A stretch of 64,000 bases of DNA from NCBI GenBank assembly GCA_963792125.1, contig CAWBVA010000013.1:372001-436000 (forward strand), given 5' to 3'. Below the pieces are notes generated by a model. That model saw nothing but the letters and a program-made list of their open reading frames with translations. It did not search any database and was not told the DNA's origin. Source of the DNA: Methanocella_A sp963792125. GTDB taxonomy: Archaea; Halobacteriota; Methanocellia; Methanocellales; Methanocellaceae. A program made the translations under genes and the position numbers. Positions 55,892-63,837 of this stretch are shown piece by piece. The stretch's first letter is position 1; each line of letters opens with the position of its first letter.

Positions 55892-57802
55892 ATGGACGGA
55901 TTATTGTTATTATCGCTGACCGTGCTGGTGCCGGTTTTGTTCGGCATCATCAGCTACCTGGTGCCAGGCTATAATCTGAAAAAATACTCCGTCATATTAT
56001 GCGCGCTGGTACTATCGGTAGCATCATTGTTTGTTCTGTACAACGGTCCGCAGAACCTGACCGTTGAGTCGATCAATATTGGCATGTCTCTGCCAGTTTC
56101 AACTATCATTGTCGCTCTGGATTTCCTGTTAATGCTCGTATTCCTGTACTATGGCTACAAGGACCGGGATTACAAGATCCTGGGGCTGGCGGTGCTGCAG
56201 CTCGCGCTGCTCACCTATCTGGAGTTCTTCGCGGCGACAGGAGAGGCGGCTGGATTCACGTTCGTGATAGACGACCTGTCGATCGTGATGTGCCTCATCG
56301 TCTCGCTGATTGGCTCGCTGATCCTGATCTACTCCATCGGCTACATGAAGGGAGACAAGAACGTCTCGTCCTTCTTCCTGATCATGATGGTCTTCCTCGG
56401 CGACATGAACGCGCTCATCTTCGCCAACGACCTGACCTGGCTGTTCTTCTTCTGGGAGGGCACCACGCTCTGCTCGTTCCTGCTCATCCGGCACTACCGC
56501 GACACACAGTCCATCAAAGCGTCCGACAAGGCCCTGTGGATGAACCTGCTGGGCGGCGTTGCGCTGGTCTGCGGCATCATCCTGGTGGAGGCGATGTTCG
56601 GCACGCGGTTCCTGTCGGACTTGCTCAGTGCCAGGGCTACGATGCCAGGCTGGCTGTCGTTCCTGCCCGCGGGGGCCATCGTGCTGCCGTTCGCTTTCAT
56701 GGCCTTCGGCGCGTTCACCAAGTCGGCGCTCATGCCCTTCAACTCGTGGCTGACCGGCGCCATGGTCGCGCCCACGCCGGTATCCGCGTTGCTCCACTCG
56801 TCTACAATGGTCAATGCGGGAGTCTACATGCTCATCCGCATCGCCCCGCTGATATTCATCTTCGAGGGCGGGATGCTGTCGACCATTATCACGATAGCAG
56901 GCGGGTTCTCGTTCATGTTCTGCGCGCTCCTGGCACTGTCCCAGACGGATACCAAGCGGATACTGGCCTATTCGACGATCAGCTACCTGGGCCTCATCGC
57001 CATGTGTACGGGCATCAACACCTGGCTGGCGATCACCGCAGCCGTGGCGCTGCTGGTGTTCCACGCAGTGTCCAAAGGCCTGTTGTTCCTCTGCGTGGGC
57101 GAGATATCCCACATCACCGGCTCGCGCAACATCGACGACATGCAGGGACTGATCGCGAAGGCGCCCCTGGTAGCCATGATCACGGTCATAGGCCTGATCT
57201 CGCTGATGGCTCCGCCCTTCGGCATCTTCGTGGGCAAGTGGCTGGCCTTCCAGTCCGCGTCCACATTCACCCAGATCGGGTGGTCGCTGCTCGCCATATT
57301 CTTCATCATCTTCGGCAGCATCTTCTCGGTCTTCTACTACTCGAGGTGGGCGGGGAAGCTGCTGGCCACAAAGCCAGCAGAGGAGGCCCCGCACGCACAC
57401 CACGACTGGTACATGGAAGTGCCGCTGCTGGTCCTGACGGCAGGCATATTCGTATCCGTGGCGCTGACTACGGTGTTCTTCACACAGCTGATCAACCTGC
57501 CGGACATCTACGGCCAGGAGCCGGGAGGGCTGGTGGTCGGAGAGGTGCTCCGGAGCGCCATCGGCGGGTTCTCGCCGCTGATGTTCCTGATCATCTTCCT
57601 GGTGATCCTGCTCATCCCGATCCTGCTGATCAAGGTGCCCAAAGCGTCGCTGACGCCCACGTACTCGTGCGGCACGGGCAATGAGCCCGATATCGGCGGC
57701 GGCTACTTCGACACACTGATAGGCGAAGGCAAGCTGCTGAAGTACCTTTACCCCGTCGGCATATTGCTGCTGGCATTCCTGTTCCTGGCGGTGTTATTAT
57801 GA
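55892..57802 (+). CDS. echA: Ech hydrogenase subunit EchA (NuoL-like membrane subunit)
   Basis: EchA is the large antiporter-like subunit that moves ions across the membrane. The 636-residue protein begins MDGLLLLSLTVLVPVLFGII and has about 16 membrane helices. The Mrp/NuoL-family core is visible: FFFWEGTTLCSFLLI (Glu of the lateral helix), GAFTKSALMPFNSWLTGAMV with the key Lys, ALLHSSTMVNAGVYML (broken-helix region), and a second key Lys in LALSQTDTKRILAYSTISYL. GGTGTAAG precedes the ATG. It overlaps echB by 4 bases. Confidence 0.94.
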   Translation: MDGLLLLSLTVLVPVLFGIISYLVPGYNLKKYSVILCALVLSVASLFVLYNGPQNLTVESINIGMSLPVSTIIVALDFLLMLVFLYYGYKDRDYKILGLAVLQLALLTYLEFFAATGEAAGFTFVIDDLSIVMCLIVSLIGSLILIYSIGYMKGDKNVSSFFLIMMVFLGDMNALIFANDLTWLFFFWEGTTLCSFLLIRHYRDTQSIKASDKALWMNLLGGVALVCGIILVEAMFGTRFLSDLLSARATMPGWLSFLPAGAIVLPFAFMAFGAFTKSALMPFNSWLTGAMVAPTPVSALLHSSTMVNAGVYMLIRIAPLIFIFEGGMLSTIITIAGGFSFMFCALLALSQTDTKRILAYSTISYLGLIAMCTGINTWLAITAAVALLVFHAVSKGLLFLCVGEISHITGSRNIDDMQGLIAKAPLVAMITVIGLISLMAPPFGIFVGKWLAFQSASTFTQIGWSLLAIFFIIFGSIFSVFYYSRWAGKLLATKPAEEAPHAHHDWYMEVPLLVLTAGIFVSVALTTVFFTQLINLPDIYGQEPGGLVVGEVLRSAIGGFSPLMFLIIFLVILLIPILLIKVPKASLTPTYSCGTGNEPDIGGGYFDTLIGEGKLLKYLYPVGILLLAFLFLAVLL

Positions 57803-58692
57803 TTACAATGGACGACCCGATCGTCTGGCAGATCGCCATACCGGTCGTGCTGCTCATCCTGGCGCCGTTCATCGGCGGCCTGCTCACGGGCATAGACCGA
57901 AAGCTGACCGCACGTCTCCAGAACCGCACCGGCCCGCCAATCACGCAGCCGTTCTACGACGTGCTGAAGCTGTTCGGCAAGGAGGACAAGATCGTCAACA
58001 AGACGTACCTCGTCTTCGCGGTCGCATACCTGCTGACGGTTGTGCTGTCAACGGCGCTGCTGCTGTTCCACTACGACCTGCTGGTCATCACGTTCATCTT
58101 CGGCCTGTCTTTCATCTTCCTGGTGCTGGCCGGGTACAGCGTGCGGTCGCAGTTCAGCTTTGTGGGGTCGAACCGCGAATTGCTCCAGATGCTCACCTAT
58201 GAGCCCATCCTGCTGCTGGTCGTATTCCTGGACCGGCTGGTGACAGGAAGCTTCCAGATCGACGCGATCTGGAGCTTCACGGAGCCCGCGAAGACCCAGC
58301 CGCTGCTGTACACGCTGCCGCTGGCGCTGATGGCGCTCTTCCTCATCCTGCCCATCCAGTTCAGGAAGTCGCCCTACGACATCGCCGAAGCGCACCAGGA
58401 GATCGCGCAGGGCCCGGTGACCGAGTATACCGGGAAGTTCCTGGGGCTGATTACCATCGCCCACTTCTTCGAGATCTTCTTCGTACTCTGGTTCATCGGC
58501 CTGTACTTCGTGCAGAACTGGGCCGTGCGGCTGGGGCTGATGGCACTGGCATTCCTGTTCTCGATCGTCGTGGACAATGTGACGGCCAGGCTGCGCGTGG
58601 ACCAGATGATCAAACAAGTATACATAATCGGGCTCCTACTCATCATTGTGAACCTCGCATACATCCTGATCACCGGGAGGTGGATTGCATGA
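57799..58692 (+). CDS. echB: Ech hydrogenase subunit EchB (NuoH-like membrane subunit)
   Basis: EchB anchors the soluble hydrogenase module in the membrane. The 297-residue protein has about eight membrane helices, with RKLTARLQNRTGPPITQPFYDVLKLFGK near residue 30 (the conserved QNR-G-P cytoplasmic loop), MLTYEPILLLVVFLDRL and FRKSPYDIAEAHQEIAQGPV, a family hallmark. The start ATGA overlaps echA's stop; its own stop overlaps echC's start. Confidence 0.95.
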   Translation: MITMDDPIVWQIAIPVVLLILAPFIGGLLTGIDRKLTARLQNRTGPPITQPFYDVLKLFGKEDKIVNKTYLVFAVAYLLTVVLSTALLLFHYDLLVITFIFGLSFIFLVLAGYSVRSQFSFVGSNRELLQMLTYEPILLLVVFLDRLVTGSFQIDAIWSFTEPAKTQPLLYTLPLALMALFLILPIQFRKSPYDIAEAHQEIAQGPVTEYTGKFLGLITIAHFFEIFFVLWFIGLYFVQNWAVRLGLMALAFLFSIVVDNVTARLRVDQMIKQVYIIGLLLIIVNLAYILITGRWIA

Positions 58693-59158
58693 GCCTGACT
58701 GAGCTTTCACGAAAGAAATCGCCCTGGGTCATTCACGTAGGCACCGGAGGCTGTAACGGCTGCGACCTCGAGATCCTGGCGTGTCTCACGCCGCAGGTTC
58801 GACGTGAGCAGGTTCGGCGTCATGAGCACGGGCAATCCCAAGCACGCCGACGTCATGCTCGTGGTCGGCCCGGTGACGCTGAAGTACAGGGAGATCATCA
58901 CGAACCTGTACAACCAGATGCCTGACCCGAAGATCGTCATCGCAGTCGGGTACCTGCGCCAGCACAGGCGGTATCTACCAGGGCTGTTATGGCCACGGCG
59001 GGTCGCTGGACAAGGTCATACCCGTGGACGTATACATTCCCGGATGCAACGTGAGGCCCGAGGCGGTCATCGACGGCCTTGTGCTCGGCCTGGACATACT
59101 TAACGAGAAGGAACGGAAAATTCTTGAGGATAAGAAAAAGTCGAAGGGGGGAGCGTAA
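58689..59158 (+). CDS. echC: Ech hydrogenase small subunit EchC (NuoB-like), two extra bases
   Basis: EchC carries the proximal 4Fe-4S cluster beside the NiFe site. Removing one base near 58793 and one near 58949 gives 155 residues: SPWVIHVGTGGCNGCDLEI (two Cys), MLVVGPVTLKYREII, AVGTCASTGGIYQGCYG and VYIPGCNVRPEA (the remaining Cys). All four cluster cysteines are then in one frame, and length is normal. The break in an operon of otherwise intact genes suggests sequence error. Confidence 0.9.
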
Positions 59159-59503
59159 ATGGACGTGAAGACAGTCACCCAGCAGGAGATGCAGGACGTG
59201 GCCCGGCGCCTGAAGGCGGCCGGCACCCGGCTCATCACTATCGTGGGCTACGATGCCGGCGATGCCATACAGGTATCGTACTTCTTCCAGCAGTTCCCGA
59301 CAGGAACTGCCGAAGTCTACCGCGTCGTGGTGCCCAAGCACGGCGGCAACGAGGAAGTGGACAGCATCACGCCCATATTCCCTGCGGCGTACATAGCGGA
59401 GAACGAGGCCGCGGAGATGTTCGGCATCAAGATCAAAGACATCCCGGGCAGGTTCTTCCTGCCCGATAGCATTACATCGCCCCTGAGGAGGAAAGCGCCA
59501 TGA
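59159..59503 (+). CDS. echD: Ech hydrogenase subunit EchD (NuoC-like)
   Basis: This 114-residue protein matches the 30-kDa-subunit (NuoC) family in short Ech form. It has ITPIFPAAYIAENEAAEMFGIKI, the conserved Complex I 30-kDa signature, and a late FFLPDSITSPLRRKAP. It starts directly at the echC stop and overlaps echE (ATGA). Its role is structural, bracing the hydrogenase module. Confidence 0.9.
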   Translation: MDVKTVTQQEMQDVARRLKAAGTRLITIVGYDAGDAIQVSYFFQQFPTGTAEVYRVVVPKHGGNEEVDSITPIFPAAYIAENEAAEMFGIKIKDIPGRFFLPDSITSPLRRKAP

Positions 59504-60579
59504 AGACCACCATACAGTTCGGCCCACAGCACCCCGTGTGGATAGAGCCGATACGGCTGAAGCTCACCATGGACGGCGAGATCGTCAAGGACTGCCAGCT
59601 TGAGGCAGGCTACGTCCACCGCGGCCTGGAGAAGAAGTTCGAATGGGACTACAACAAGGGCGCATACCTCTCGGAGCGCGTCTGCGGCATCTGCACCCAG
59701 CACCACTCCACCTGTTATTGTCTCGCCGTCGAGGGCACTATGAACCTCGAGATCCCGCGCAGGGCGGCCGTCATCCGCACGATTATGCTGGAGCTGGAAA
59801 GGCTGCACAGCCACCTTCTGGCCATCGGCCTGACGCTTGAGTCCATCGGCTTCGAGAACCTGTTCATGCTCTGCTTCCGGGACCGTGAGATAGTGCTGGA
59901 CATGTTCGAGCGTACCACCGGCAACCGGGTGCTCCACGGCATCAACATCGTGGGAGGCGTCATCCGCAACGTCGGCCCGGAGATGGCGAAGGAGCTCAGC
60001 GACTTCTGCGACCTCATGGAGAAGAAATGCCTGGACCTGAAGGACATGATCCTGAAGAGCTACACGATTAAGGAACGCATGCAGGGCGTCGGCATCATGA
60101 GCGAGGCGCTCGCGAAAGACCTCTGCGTGGTCGGCCCTGTGGCGAGAGGCAGCAATGTGCCCTACGACGTCAGGACGGTCGCTCCGTACCTGTTGTACGG
60201 CGAGCTGAAGATGAAGCCAGTCGTGGAGACGTCCGGCGACTGCTGGGCCCGCTCCGTGGTCCGCGTCCGGGAACTGTTCCAGTCAATTGACCTGATACGG
60301 CAGCTTATTCCCATGCTGGCGGAAGCCGGCGAGGACATCTTCGCCAAGTCCAAGACACTGCCGGAGACCGAGGCCTTCGCGCGTGTGGAGCCGCCGAGAG
60401 GCGAATTGTTCTACTACGCGAAGGGCAAGAAGTCCAAGGAGATGGACCGGGTCAAGATACGCACGTCTACCTACGCCAACGGGCCGGGCATCGTCCCGCT
60501 GATCAAGGGCGCGCACCTGGCGGACGTCGGGCTGATCACGATCACGTTCGACCCGTGCATCGGGTGCTTTGACAGGTGA
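59500..60579 (+). CDS. echE: Ech hydrogenase large subunit EchE (NiFe site)
   Basis: EchE holds the NiFe centre. The 359-residue protein has the N-terminal nickel motif RVCGICTQHHSTC (CxxC) near residue 63 and the C-terminal motif FDPCIGCFDR at residues about 350-359. The stop codon comes directly after that Arg, so there is no C-terminal peptide for a maturation protease to remove. It starts inside the echD stop and ends four bases before echF. Confidence 0.95.
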   Translation: MKTTIQFGPQHPVWIEPIRLKLTMDGEIVKDCQLEAGYVHRGLEKKFEWDYNKGAYLSERVCGICTQHHSTCYCLAVEGTMNLEIPRRAAVIRTIMLELERLHSHLLAIGLTLESIGFENLFMLCFRDREIVLDMFERTTGNRVLHGINIVGGVIRNVGPEMAKELSDFCDLMEKKCLDLKDMILKSYTIKERMQGVGIMSEALAKDLCVVGPVARGSNVPYDVRTVAPYLLYGELKMKPVVETSGDCWARSVVRVRELFQSIDLIRQLIPMLAEAGEDIFAKSKTLPETEAFARVEPPRGELFYYAKGKKSKEMDRVKIRTSTYANGPGIVPLIKGAHLADVGLITITFDPCIGCFDR

Positions 60580-60583
60580 TACC

Positions 60584-61045
60584 ATGCTGAAGATACTTGA
60601 GAACATCGGTAAAAACCTGTTGAGCAAACCGTACACCTCGAACTACCCGTTCACGCCCTACCAGCACTTCCCGGGCGTGCGGGCCGACGTGACCTTCGAC
60701 GGCACCAAGTGCATCCTGTGCGGGCTGTGCCAGCGGTCCTGCCCTGCGGATTGCATCCTCATCCACAAGGAAGAGGAGCAGGTAGAGTACCTCAATACGC
60801 AGTGCATCCGCTGCGGCTATTGCGTGCGTGTCTGCCCGACCAACGCCATCTCGCAGAACGAGGTATACACGAAGCCGTCCAGGCAGCGGCTGACCGTATA
60901 CACAAAGGTCACCAACGAGAACGCGCCCGTGATCAAGAAGCGCAAGGCTGCCGAGGCCGCGAAGAAGGCGACGGCGGAGAAGCCTGCCACGACCGAGACC
61001 GGACCGGCGAAGCCCGCGGGCGAGGAAAAGAAGACGGGCGCGTAA
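60584..61045 (+). CDS. echF: Ech hydrogenase polyferredoxin subunit EchF (NuoI-like)
   Basis: EchF carries two 4Fe-4S clusters that link ferredoxin to EchC. The 153-residue protein has CILCGLCQRSCPADCI and CIRCGYCVRVCPTNAI, two classical CxxCxxCxxxCP motifs. A Lys/Ala/Pro-rich tail (KKRKAAEAAKKATAEKPAT) of about 45 residues is unusual for the family and looks unstructured. The start ATG at 60584 follows GTGATACC. It is the last gene of the operon. Confidence 0.94.
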   Translation: MLKILENIGKNLLSKPYTSNYPFTPYQHFPGVRADVTFDGTKCILCGLCQRSCPADCILIHKEEEQVEYLNTQCIRCGYCVRVCPTNAISQNEVYTKPSRQRLTVYTKVTNENAPVIKKRKAAEAAKKATAEKPATTETGPAKPAGEEKKTGA

Positions 61046-61501
61046 GCCTGTCTTCTCATCTATTTTAGTCATTCTGTATTTTTATACTGGCCGATAAGGC
61101 ATTCAATACAGATGTACAGCAGAGTCCACAGGGTACATGAGTCGTTATGTCAGGTCCACCGCATACGTCATCCATACTGTGAACTCTGTGTCGGATACCT
61201 TATCCGTATACAACATTTCCAATGCATAATTTCGGACCGGCAGCCGCTCGCGCGCGTACAATGTAGGGTTCGGCTTCCGGTTGTCATGATCGGCTGTCAT
61301 AAAAAGCGCAGACAGGCCTTACAGGTTCCTGACCGGTTAAATATGCCTGCGAATGCATTTTTTCGGCACTTTTCTTTTCCTAACGATTATTATGGTACGG
61401 GCCTTAATCTCTCTTAGATACCGGGATGGATGATCGGATTGCTCAATTAGCGAGACTCATCCATGGCCAATCGTATAGCGATCAATTGACAGGTGATGGA
61501 A
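61046..61501. other. Gene-free gap with a decayed palindrome
   Basis: No gene is visible in about 450 bases. A T-rich stretch after echF (TATTTTAGTCATTCTGTATT) may end the ech transcript. Segments 61117-61140 and 61168-61190 form an imperfect inverted repeat (AGAGTCCACAGGGTACATGA against TCATCCATACTGTGAACTCT), possibly a remnant of the CACAGAGG palindrome. A CGCGCGCG-cored motif is at 61242-61257. AT-rich DNA near 61380 could be the promoter of the next gene. Confidence 0.45.
61242..61257. repeat. CGCGCGCG-cored intergenic motif
   Basis: GCCGCTCGCGCGCGTA, the clearest copy of the motif; the same 16 bases recur as the reverse complement near 37651-37666. Confidence 0.55.
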
Positions 61502-61870
61502 ATGGCATTATTCAGGAGAGCAAGGAGAGAAGACCTGGCCAGCAGGCTGGAGCGTAAAGGCAGCGAGCTGTCCCAGACGGCTGCGGAGAAGGGCGCGGAG
61601 ACGAGCCGCAGGGTTTCGGACATCCTCCGGCGGGCGTCGGAAGATATCCGGTCCATGGAAGTGGGCGACTACCGGGAACGCGTCATGGGTGCGGTGGACA
61701 TCGGCCCGCGAAAAGGTGGACGACACCGCCGATATGGCCAGGGACAACATCCGCTCCCACCCGCTGGCCAGCGTCGCAATGGCCGCGGGCATGGGCATGC
61801 TCCATGGGCCGCAATCAGCCTGATGGGCAGCTACGGGCGGCCAGTAAATACAGGGAATACCGAGTATTGA
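61502..61870 (+). CDS. DUF883/ElaB-like protein, three extra bases
   Basis: The start MALFRRARREDLASRLERKG at 61502 follows AGGTG at six bases; ATG/GTG codons just upstream are weaker. The N-terminal two-thirds is an amphipathic helix. Extra bases near 61705, 61802 and 61809 shift the frame three times and return it. The repaired protein, about 121 residues, reads through MARDNIRSHPLASVAMAAGM, the HP-x-hydrophobic helix that ends ElaB/YqjD/DUF883 proteins, and terminates at 61870. Such proteins are tail-anchored, ribosome- or membrane-associated in bacteria; the archaeal role is unknown. Confidence 0.6.
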   Translation: MALFRRARREDLASRLERKGSELSQTAAEKGAETSRRVSDILRRASEDIRSMEVGDYRERVMGAVDIGPRKGGRHRRYGQGQHPLPPAGQRRNGRGHGHAPWAAISLMGSYGRPVNTGNTEY

Positions 61871-61873
61871 CGC

Positions 61874-61906
61874 AGGAGCCCTTCGGGGCTCCTCGCCGAT
61901 TTTTTT
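61874..61906 (+). terminator. Perfect hairpin plus T-run terminator
   Basis: AGGAGCCC TTCG GGGCTCCT is a perfect 8-base-pair stem with a UUCG tetraloop, followed after six bases by seven T (61900-61906). This looks exactly like a bacterial intrinsic terminator, three bases after the stop codon at 61870. Confidence 0.8.
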
Positions 61907-61976
61907 ACGGGCACTGAAATTTATAAGTATATTAACGTGCATATTCTATTAGCTTACAGTGCAGGGATAGCTAGCC

Positions 61977-62630
61977 ATGGACCCGGGAAAAAAGCGCATT
62001 CTGGTCACCGACGACGAACGTGACATAGTCGATATCATTACAGGCATGCTGCAGCGATCGGGCTACGCCACGCTCAAAGCGTATAGCGGCGAAGAGTGCA
62101 TCCGCCAGGCGATCGCCGATAAGCCCGACCTCATTTTCCTGGATATCATGATGGAGACTATGGACGGCTGGGAAGTGGCGTCGTACATCAAGGGCGACCC
62201 TGCCACCAAAGACATACCCATCATCATGGTCACCTCGAAGCCGCTCACCCTGGAGGACGTCCAGGAGCGGAGTGTGCTCATCGAGAACTACATCATGAAG
62301 CCGGTGAACTCCGCCACGCTGCGAGACGCCATCGACGAGGTCTTCACCGCCCACACCCGTATCGAGCGCACCCTGGAGATGGCCCGCAAGTCCGGCGTGG
62401 CCGACGAGATCATAGAGAAGTACAAAGGCAAGTACGCAGCCCTCAGCGACCAGTACCGCCGGCAGCAGAAGCTGATGACCATGCTGCCGCAGATATACAC
62501 CCAGAAGAAGGTCAGCAATAACCCGGCCTACGGTAATATGATGGCAAGCATGCGCAAGGGGCTGGAGCTGCAGGAAAAAGAGCTGAAGCGGCTCGAGAAG
62601 ATCCTGACCACGCCCGCAAGCGATAAATAA
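61977..62630 (+). CDS. Response regulator with helical C-terminal domain
   Basis: This 217-residue protein has a receiver domain (residues 1 to about 122): ILVTDDERDIVD (acidic pair), DLIFLDIMMETMDG (phospho-acceptor Asp), IIMVTSKP (switch Thr) and YIMKPVNS (Lys). The remaining 95 residues are helical and basic without a known DNA-binding motif (RRQQKLMTMLPQIYTQKK). It might act by protein contact. No kinase adjoins. It starts about 106 bases after the preceding gene's terminator. Confidence 0.88.
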   Translation: MDPGKKRILVTDDERDIVDIITGMLQRSGYATLKAYSGEECIRQAIADKPDLIFLDIMMETMDGWEVASYIKGDPATKDIPIIMVTSKPLTLEDVQERSVLIENYIMKPVNSATLRDAIDEVFTAHTRIERTLEMARKSGVADEIIEKYKGKYAALSDQYRRQQKLMTMLPQIYTQKKVSNNPAYGNMMASMRKGLELQEKELKRLEKILTTPASDK

Positions 62631-62690
62631 CTGGCTCCCAAGATTAAAAAGATGTTTTTGATCATCCAGCGAAGCAGCTTACTATACTAT

Positions 62691-62901
62691 GCGACCCCTG
62701 TCACGCTCGCCAAGGGCGCCAAGAAGCCAAGGCGCCAAGTTTTGTAAGATTATGCATCCTAATCATTTTTATCGGCGTAATTGCGGCTGCTCACATGTGC
62801 GAAAGCCTGTCGCTAACAAAATTCGGGGTCTGCGGTTATATTAAAATCGTCTTGGCGCTCTTGGCTACTTGGCGCCCTTGGCGAGCGTGACAGGGGTCGC
62901 A
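62691..62901. repeat. Inverted pair of the TTGGCGCC/GTGACAGGGTCGC element
   Basis: The left arm (62691-62739: GCGACCCCTGTCACGCTCGC then CAAGGGCGCCAAGAAGCC...) and right arm (62851-62901) are near-perfect inverted repeats of about 50 bases separated by about 110 bases of AT-rich DNA. The right arm is almost identical to 34714-34763. Confidence 0.85.
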
Positions 62902-62951
62902 AACTAATGAAACAGCATGCTACGCCTTCCGATCAATACAATAGAAAGGAT

Positions 62952-63350
62952 TTACAATATCTTCTTGCCCGCGTCCGGCCCGCCCTTGACCATGAACACA
63001 TCGGTGACCTTGATCACGACCGCCGACTTGGGGTTCAGCTTGGGTGAGAAGCTGTGTACCCAGGCGACGTCGTCCTCGAAGACTTTGTCGCCCTTGTGGA
63101 CCGCGGCCGTGCCCTTGATCTGGTAGCCGCCCTTCTCGCCCCAGTACGAGATGGCGACGTGCGGGTTCTCCTCCAGGTTCTTCAGCGTCTTGCCGAAGTA
63201 CTGGTCCGAGACGAGGATGGTCTCGTCGTCCAGCACCTTCAATGCCTTGATCGGCACCGCGTTGGGTACGCCTGCCTTCGAGCTCGTAGCGAAGAAGTAG
63301 ACGGTGCCCATCGATATCGTATCTTTGATCTCCTGTGTCAGTTTGACCAT
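62952..63350 (-). CDS. Pyridoxamine 5'-phosphate oxidase-family (FMN/F420-binding) protein
   Basis: This 132-residue protein is a split beta-barrel of the PPOX superfamily: VYFFATSSKAGVPNAVPIKA, ILVSDQYFGKTLKNLEENPH and AISYWGEKGGYQIKG follow the usual strand order. Methanogen members bind FMN or F420 and reduce unknown substrates. GAGGAAATC stands a few bases before the ATG. The frame is intact. Confidence 0.88.
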   Translation of the reverse strand: MVKLTQEIKDTISMGTVYFFATSSKAGVPNAVPIKALKVLDDETILVSDQYFGKTLKNLEENPHVAISYWGEKGGYQIKGTAAVHKGDKVFEDDVAWVHSFSPKLNPKSAVVIKVTDVFMVKGGPDAGKKIL

Positions 63351-63519
63351 GTGATTTCCTCCCGTACGATCGTTTGTATGCGCCGGACTATTAATGTTTT
63401 TATTCTCTTGACCGATTTTTAGTCGTTAATTGGAAAAATTACGCCCGAAAGTTCCGCTTTGGTCGAGCCTTCGCGAATGATCGACAGCCATAATACCAAT
63501 CGTCGCCATATTTCACCTC

Positions 63520-63837
63520 ATGGACCGGATCATCATCAACGTCGTAGACAAGAAGACAGAGTTCGTGAAACGCATCGTACTGGAGATCAGCGCAAAGCTG
63601 TCGAACTGCGACTTCATCACCATCGGCGAAGACATCATGTTCGACAAGGACACGGACTTCCTGACGTTCGGCATCGACGTGACCGGCCACACGAACCAGC
63701 TTGCGGTAGTTACCGGCGAAGGCCACGAGCAGCAGGGACAGGCGCTCTACGACGCTATCCTCGTGGAGTTGAAGGGTAAGTTCGACGTCGTCAACGAGGA
63801 CGAGGTGCAGATCTGGCTCCGGGAGAAAGGCCTCTAG
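63520..63837 (+). CDS. Hypothetical alpha/beta protein
   Basis: This 105-residue protein starts MDRIIINVVDKKTEFVKRIV and has an alternating strand-helix pattern (NCDFITIGEDIMFDKDTDFL, FGIDVTGHTNQLAVVTGEGH). I do not recognise it. There is no ribosome-binding site before the ATG, so the message may be leaderless. Its end EKGL plus stop shares 13 bases (GAGAAAGGCCTCT) with the end of cfbB, at the edge of the palindromic element. Confidence 0.7.
   Translation: MDRIIINVVDKKTEFVKRIVLEISAKLSNCDFITIGEDIMFDKDTDFLTFGIDVTGHTNQLAVVTGEGHEQQGQALYDAILVELKGKFDVVNEDEVQIWLREKGL

Noticed and set aside
56129..57403. A 424-codon minus-strand frame inside echA
   Set aside because: Antisense to a strongly conserved membrane subunit; the composition (Gln, Arg, Glu, His) is typical of a reverse reading of membrane helices.
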